Part shown: positions 32,532 to 38,671 of the stretch, piece after piece | Layout of the letters: each line of letters opens with the position of its first letter | How positions within the stretch are numbered: the first letter of the stretch is position 1 | DNA from: JANOBJ01 sp031411575 | GTDB lineage: Bacteria; Pseudomonadota; Gammaproteobacteria; Burkholderiales; Burkholderiaceae_C | DNA length: 38,671 bases | Direction: 5' to 3' | Assembly: GCA_031411575.1 (NCBI GenBank) | Contig: JANOBJ010000127.1 | Location: 1-38,671, forward strand | The notes under the pieces: generated by a model | What the model was told of the DNA's origin: nothing | Databases searched by the model: none | The model's input: the letters and a program-made list of their open reading frames with translations, nothing else | Program-made: the position numbers and the translations under genes

Positions 32532-33509
32532 CTACCGCGCCACCCGCTCCATCCGTCGCCACTCCCCCGTTGAACCCACATTCGGGTTGGCGCTCGGGTC
32601 GTCGGTGCCGACCATGCCGCCCTGCGGATTGCGCCAGTAGTACTGGTGTTGGGTGGACAGTTCGACCGGCGGGGTGCCGCCGTAGGGGTTGGCGTAGGTC
32701 TGCACGCCGCCCAGGTTCTCGCGCACGGCGGTGTTCTTGCGGTCCTGGCTGGCGTTGCGGTCGTTGGTGACCTCCTGCCAGTTCTTCTGCGACCAGTCGC
32801 GGTGCTGCCGCGCGGCCTCGCCGTAGGCCACCGAGTTCTGCAGGTTCTGCTGCATGATGCCGCGCGCCCCGAACGCCGCGCCATTGAGCGCTGACACCTG
32901 ATCCGACAGTTGCGGCAACCACGGTGCGTAGCTGCCCCACTGGCTGGCAACCGACAGCGCCGCCGTGAGCGCCAGGGTGGCCGAGTCGTACGCGGGCGCC
33001 ACCGACACCTTGGCCACGCCGCGGTGCGGCACGCCGCGCGCCGCATAGCTGAAGTCGTATTCCACCGCCTGGCGAAAGCCGGCCGCCGGCCGGGCCTGTC
33101 GCGGCGGGCCCAGTTGCAGGTTCTGCACCTGCATGGCCGACAGTTTTTCGTAGGCGTAGCGAGCGGGTGGGTAGTTGGGCTGCATGCCGGCGTTGCCCAC
33201 GACCAGCGTCATCGCCTGGTTGTCGGGCGCCAGCAGCGTCAGCGCATGCTGCCCGTCTTCGCCCACGCGCCAGCCTGGCGGCAGGGCGAATGAAAAGAAG
33301 CGACCCTGTGCGATCCGCAGCTCGCCAGGTGGCCGCGCGGGCTGTGCCGTGCCGCCTGACGCATCCCGAGCGAGCGGCTTGACCGGCACGAACGTTGCAG
33401 CCGCATTTCCGGCGTGCCGGGGCGGTGCGTTCTGGCTGCCCTGCGCCCATGCGGGCAGCGTTGCCGCACCCATGACGGCCGTCACGATCAGAAGCAATCG
33501 GGTCGTCAT
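32532..33509 (-). CDS. Secreted protein of unknown function
   Basis: A 325-residue exported protein. The ATG at 33509 with GAGGAG upstream starts a clear Sec signal (MTTRLLLIVTAVMGAATLPAWAQG). The mature part has a domain beginning GRFFSFALPPGWRVGEDGQHALTLLAPDNQAMTLVVG, which looks like a beta-sandwich, and a Gln/Asn-rich C-terminal segment ending in QHQYYWRNPQGGMVGTDDPSANPNVGSTGEW. I do not recognise a named family. It is monocistronic, flanked by repeats A8 and A9. Confidence 0.82.
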   Translation of the reverse strand: MTTRLLLIVTAVMGAATLPAWAQGSQNAPPRHAGNAAATFVPVKPLARDASGGTAQPARPPGELRIAQGRFFSFALPPGWRVGEDGQHALTLLAPDNQAMTLVVGNAGMQPNYPPARYAYEKLSAMQVQNLQLGPPRQARPAAGFRQAVEYDFSYAARGVPHRGVAKVSVAPAYDSATLALTAALSVASQWGSYAPWLPQLSDQVSALNGAAFGARGIMQQNLQNSVAYGEAARQHRDWSQKNWQEVTNDRNASQDRKNTAVRENLGGVQTYANPYGGTPPVELSTQHQYYWRNPQGGMVGTDDPSANPNVGSTGEWRRMERVAR

Positions 33510-33603
33510 GGGGAACACTCCTCAGTCAGGCGTGGCAGATCGGCTGTATCCCTGGTGCGCAAAGCGGTTGGCAACGGCGCCGCAGCCGTCCAGCATGCCT
33601 GAT

Positions 33604-33675
33604 GCCGGATTTCAAGTCAAAATCGCCTGTTGTCGGCTTCGGTCGGTCATAGTGAGCTATAAAAAACATAGCAAC
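33604..33675 (+). repeat. Family A repeat, copy A8
   Basis: TTCAAGTCAAAATCGCCTGT, then GGTCGGTCATAGTGAGCTAT and AAAAAACATAGC give the full core and hairpin. It lies between the GntR gene stop and the start of the secreted-protein gene. Confidence 0.87.
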
Positions 33676-33694
33676 CAGACTGTCGATCAGGCGT

Positions 33695-34330
33695 TCAAAC
33701 TGCTGCGCCCAGCCCGTTCCTGAAGTGTTCGCGCATGCGGTCCATGGCGGCGGGGGCGTCGCGCGCAGTCAGCGCGGCCATGATGGCGGCGTGTTCGGCC
33801 AGCGACTCTTCGATGCGGCCGCTTTTCAGCAGCGAGTTGTGGCGGTTGAGCTTCATGACCTTGCGCAGGTCGGCCACCATCTGGTCGCGCCAGCGGTTGT
33901 TGGCGATCTCCAGCAGCCGCATGTGAAAGCGCTCGTTGACCTCGAAGAAGCGGGTGCGCTGCCGGGTGGCTTTTTCCAGATCGTGGTGCAGGGCCTGCAG
34001 TTCTTTCAGCTCGGCTTCGGTGGCGTGGGTGGCCACCATGCCGGCGGCGTCGCTTTCCAGCAGGCTGAGCAGGTGGTACACGTCGGTCAGGTCTTTTTCA
34101 TTGACTTCGGTCACGTAGGCGCCGCGGCGCACCTTCATCGTCACCAGGCCCTCGGCAGCCAGCACTTTGAGCGCCTCGCGCAGGGGGGTGCGGCTGATGC
34201 CGTATTCCTCGGCGATTTTCAGCTCGTCGATCCAGCTGCCGGGCTCAAGTTCGCGCTGGAAAATCCGCTGGCGCAGCAACTCGGCCACTTCTTCGTAGAG
34301 CGCGCGCGGGGTCAGGGTCAGGGCGGACAT
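33695..34330 (-). CDS. GntR-family regulator, FadR/FCD subfamily
   Basis: A 211-residue repressor-type protein. The N-terminal winged helix contains IAEEYGISRTPLREALKVLAAEGLVTMKVRRGAYV. The helical FCD domain (about 85-205) has LLESDAAGMVA, the metal-type FHMRLLEIANN and EHAAIMAALTARD. It is divergent from the methylmalonyl-CoA mutase gene across a 204-bp region with overlapping promoter-like sequences, so it probably controls the propionyl-CoA genes in response to an organic acid or acyl-CoA; this is inference. Confidence 0.9.
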   Translation of the reverse strand: MSALTLTPRALYEEVAELLRQRIFQRELEPGSWIDELKIAEEYGISRTPLREALKVLAAEGLVTMKVRRGAYVTEVNEKDLTDVYHLLSLLESDAAGMVATHATEAELKELQALHHDLEKATRQRTRFFEVNERFHMRLLEIANNRWRDQMVADLRKVMKLNRHNSLLKSGRIEESLAEHAAIMAALTARDAPAAMDRMREHFRNGLGAAV

Positions 34331-34397
34331 GGTTGGGCGGGCGTCGGCATCAGGGCATCGGCATCATTCAGCGGGATTGTAAGCTGCGCGGAATATT

Positions 34398-34437
34398 TTG
34401 CATCAATAATTATAAATAACGTAAACTCGGTGAAAAC
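34398..34437. promoter_or_regulatory. Overlapping divergent promoters for gntR and scpA
   Basis: Plus strand: TTGCAT (34398-34403), 18 bases, TAAACT (34422-34427). Minus strand: TATAAT (34409-34414) with a weak TTTTCA 16 bases upstream. Both fall in an AT-rich patch in an otherwise GC-rich region. A small palindrome ATAATTAT lies at the centre and could be part of an operator. Confidence 0.5.
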
Positions 34438-34534
34438 CCAGCCCCCGCTGCCCGCTCTGCTGGCGGCGCCGTAACAGGGTACAAAGCCACAACGACCGCG
34501 CCCCCGGCACACGCCCCAGACCCCGGAAACCGCC

Positions 34535-36730
<2,196 letters not shown>

Positions 36731-36737
36731 GGCAACT

Positions 36738-36811
36738 GGGGTCATATCCCCATTCAGGACAACGATGCCTTCGGAGATCAAAATCGTGGAACGAAATGGG
36801 GCTCTGACCCC
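36738..36811. repeat. Short palindromic element C at the meaB start
   Basis: GGGGTCATATCCCCATT (36738-36754) faces AATGGGGCTCTGACCCC (36795-36811); 15 of 17 positions pair. From memory, GGGGTCAGA-type ends occur beside REP-associated tyrosine transposases. The element contains the meaB ribosome site and ATG. Confidence 0.75.
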
Positions 36812-37862
36812 GATTTCCGCTGCCACGATCGTGAACAGCAGGGGCGTTGCTCAGCGCCGCGCCATCGCCAAAGCCATCACCCTGCTCGAATCCACCCGCG
36901 CTGACCACCGCGCGCAGGGCGATGAGCTGCTCACCGCGCTGCTGCCCCACAGCGGCAAGTCGTTCCGCCTGGGCATCAGCGGTGTGCCGGGCGTGGGCAA
37001 GAGCACGTTCATCGAGGTGCTGGGCCTGTACCTGATTGACCAAGGCCACCGCGTGGCGGTACTGACCATTGACCCGTCGTCCACCGTGTCGGGCGGCTCC
37101 ATCCTCGGCGACAAGACGCGCATGGAAAAGCTGTCGGTCCACGAGCACGCCTACATCCGCCCGAGCCCGTCGAGCGGCACGCTGGGCGGCGTAGCCGAAA
37201 AGACACGCGAAGCCATGCTGGTGTGCGAGGCGGCGGGGTATGACATTGTGATCGTCGAAACCGTGGGCGTGGGACAGAGCGAGACGGCGGTCGCGGGCAT
37301 GACCGACATGTTCGTGCTGATGCAATTGCCCAATGCGGGCGACGACCTGCAGGCCATCAAGAAGGGCGTGATGGAGCTGGCCGATCTGGTGGTGATCAAC
37401 AAGGCCGATATCGACCCCGATGCCGCCACGCGTGCGCAGGCGCAGATCACGTCGTCATTGCGGTTGCTGGGGCAGCACGGGCATCCTGACCGTGGTCCCG
37501 TTCGCCCTGAGCCTGTCGATGGGCAACCGGCTTCGACGAGCTCAGCCCGAACGGCGGAGATCTGGCACCCGCAGGTCATCCAGCTCAGCGCTTTGCACAG
37601 CACCGGCGTCGATGCATTCTGGGCCACCGTCGGCCATTTTCGTGGCCTGCAGACCGACAGCGGCCGGCTGGCTGCACGCCGCCAGCACCAGGCGCTGGCG
37701 TGGATGTGGGAGCGGATCGACGCGGGTCTCAAGCACGCGTTCAAGCATGACGCGCAGGTGCGCGAGCTGCTGCCTCGGCTGACAGCTGAGGTGGCCGCCG
37801 GACGCCTCGCAGCCTCGACTGCAGCACGAAATTTGCTCCAGGTCCACGTCAAGCGGTCATAG
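36765..37862 (+). CDS. meaB: MeaB/ArgK-type P-loop GTPase, mutase chaperone, with inserted repeats
   Basis: A 365-residue G3E-family GTPase that protects and loads cobalamin into methylmalonyl-CoA mutase. The P loop GVPGVGKST is at 73-81, with LTIDPSSTVSGGSILGDKTRM, the EVGVGQSE-type VETVGVGQSE and the G4 motif NKAD (212-215). Odd features: the ATG and first 16 residues lie in palindromic element C; residues about 244-264 (GPVRPEPVDGQPASTSSARTA) are encoded by family B palindrome B3 and are absent from usual MeaB; the last residues and the TAG stop come from repeat A10. A GTG at codon 23 is a possible alternative start. The GTPase core is intact, so it is probably functional. Confidence 0.92.
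   Translation: MPSEIKIVERNGALTPISAATIVNSRGVAQRRAIAKAITLLESTRADHRAQGDELLTALLPHSGKSFRLGISGVPGVGKSTFIEVLGLYLIDQGHRVAVLTIDPSSTVSGGSILGDKTRMEKLSVHEHAYIRPSPSSGTLGGVAEKTREAMLVCEAAGYDIVIVETVGVGQSETAVAGMTDMFVLMQLPNAGDDLQAIKKGVMELADLVVINKADIDPDAATRAQAQITSSLRLLGQHGHPDRGPVRPEPVDGQPASTSSARTAEIWHPQVIQLSALHSTGVDAFWATVGHFRGLQTDSGRLAARRQHQALAWMWERIDAGLKHAFKHDAQVRELLPRLTAEVAAGRLAASTAARNLLQVHVKRS
37498..37554. repeat. Family B palindrome, copy B3 (inside meaB)
   Basis: CCGTTCGCCCTGAGCCTGTC on the left pairs with GACGAGCTCAGCCCGAACGG on the right around GATGGGCAACCGGCTTC. The palindrome is read through in frame within meaB, just after the G4 motif region. Confidence 0.85.
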
Positions 37863-37886
37863 TTTGCTATTAAATTTATAGTATTT
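37837..37886 (+). repeat. Family A repeat, copy A10 (meaB end / pccB leader)
   Basis: GGTCATAGTTTGCTATTAAA with TTTATAG matches the core and hairpin (CTAT/ATAG, 37867-37881). The TAG of GGTCATAG is the meaB stop codon. The hairpin ends 7 nt before the pccB ribosome site GAGGAA (37889-37894). The 5' part of the repeat is lost. Confidence 0.85.
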
Positions 37887-37900
37887 GCGAGGAAGAGAAC

Positions 37901-38671
37901 ATGCACGACATTCTGGAACAACTCGAAAGCAAGCGCGCGGCGGCGCGGCTCGGCGGCGGTGACAAACGCATTGCGGCCCAGCACGGCAAGGGCAAGCTCA
38001 GCGCGCGCGAGCGGCTGGAGCTGTTGCTGGACGAGGGCAGCTTTGAAGAGTGGGACATGTTTGTCGAGCACCGCTGCACCGATTTCGGTATGGAGAACCA
38101 GAAGATCCCGGGCGACGGCGTGGTCACCGGCTACGGCATGATCAACGGCCGTCTGGTGTTTGTGTTCAGCCAGGATTTCACCGTGTTTGGTGGCGCCCTG
38201 AGCGAAGCCCATGCCGAGAAAATCTGCAAGGTGATGGACCAGGCCATGAAGGTGGGCGCGCCGGTGATCGGGCTGAACGACTCGGGCGGTGCGCGCATCC
38301 AGGAAGGCGTGGCCTCGCTCGGCGGCTATGCGGATGTGTTCCAGCGCAACGTGATGGCCAGCGGCGTGGTGCCGCAGATCAGCATGATCATGGGCCCGAG
38401 CGCCGGCGGCGCGGTGTACTCACCGGCCATGACCGACTTCATCTTCATGGTCAAGGACAGCTCCTACATGTTCGTCACCGGCCCCGAGGTAGTGAAGACC
38501 GTGACGCACGAGGAGGTGACGGCCGAACAACTGGGTGGCGCCATCACCCACACCACGCGCAGTGGCGTGGCCGACCTGGCATTCGAGAACGACGTCGAGG
38601 CCTTGCTGATGTTGCGCCGCCTGTACAACTACCTGCCGCTCAACAACCGTGAGAAGGCACCGGTGCGCCAG
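37901..38671 (+). CDS. pccB: Propionyl-CoA carboxylase beta subunit (partial, runs off the window)
   Basis: 257 codons are open to the window edge, about half of a normal 510-residue carboxyltransferase subunit. It opens MHDILEQLESKRAAARLGGG and has GKLSARERLELLLDEGSFEE, GMINGRLVFVFSQDFTVFGG, LNDSGGARIQEGV and the oxyanion-type MGPSAGGAVYSPAM. The VTHEEVTAEQLGG loop fits propionyl-CoA rather than acetyl-CoA carboxylase. It transfers carboxyl from biotin to propionyl-CoA, giving methylmalonyl-CoA, the mutase substrate. The ATG has GAGGAA upstream, preceded by the A10 hairpin. A biotin-carrying alpha subunit is expected beyond the window. Confidence 0.95.
   Translation, partial: MHDILEQLESKRAAARLGGGDKRIAAQHGKGKLSARERLELLLDEGSFEEWDMFVEHRCTDFGMENQKIPGDGVVTGYGMINGRLVFVFSQDFTVFGGALSEAHAEKICKVMDQAMKVGAPVIGLNDSGGARIQEGVASLGGYADVFQRNVMASGVVPQISMIMGPSAGGAVYSPAMTDFIFMVKDSSYMFVTGPEVVKTVTHEEVTAEQLGGAITHTTRSGVADLAFENDVEALLMLRRLYNYLPLNNREKAPVRQ

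Overview
The window reads as chromosomal DNA of a high-GC betaproteobacterium. It most resembles the Comamonadaceae (Polaromonas, Rhodoferax and relatives). The grounds are the gene families present: a gentisate-pathway operon with a TRAP transporter, class I PHA synthesis genes, single-chain methylmalonyl-CoA mutase with MeaB, and short dispersed repeats of a kind I recall from that family. The placement is inference; there is no rRNA or ribosomal marker here.

Layout. 8-84: tRNA-Pro(GGG). 130-675: Nudix hydrolase. 750-6760 (minus): a six-gene operon for uptake and gentisate-route breakdown of a hydroxybenzoate-type acid (monooxygenase, gentisate dioxygenase, fumarylpyruvate hydrolase, TRAP DctQ/M/P). 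It is divergent from a MarR regulator, with a sigma70-type promoter lying inside a palindrome. 7492-8160: OmpA-like lipoprotein. 8225-11900 (minus): an unusual four-gene cluster of Rieske oxygenase, glutamine-synthetase-like ligase, lone [2Fe-2S] ferredoxin and ABM-domain protein. 12020-14998: Crp/Fnr regulator, maleylpyruvate/maleylacetoacetate isomerase, PgeF and a small membrane protein. 15105-19060: phaC-phaA-phaB. 19420-24238: prkA-yeaH-spoVR stress module, followed by a small unknown protein on the other strand. 24898-27715: an SDR without its catalytic triad, dusA, and an alpha/beta hydrolase without the usual His motif. 27835-30439 (minus): Sco-like copper protein and multicopper oxidase. 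30820-33509: pirin, a PNPOx-fold protein and a secreted unknown protein. 33695-38671: GntR regulator divergent from methylmalonyl-CoA mutase, meaB and pccB (cut by the window end).

Metabolic logic. The gentisate operon yields pyruvate and fumarate. The isomerase it lacks could be the zeta-class GST at 13183. PHA genes store acetyl-CoA. The mutase, MeaB and PccB handle propionyl-CoA.

The most striking signal is not a gene. About ten copies of a 45-70 bp repeat (family A) end in a conserved small hairpin, and all lie in the same orientation whatever the direction of the neighbouring genes. Two copies are translated in frame (ferredoxin N-terminus, PgeF interior) and one supplies the meaB stop codon. 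Two other palindromic repeat types also enter genes. meaB alone carries three different repeats: at its start, inside it, and at its end.
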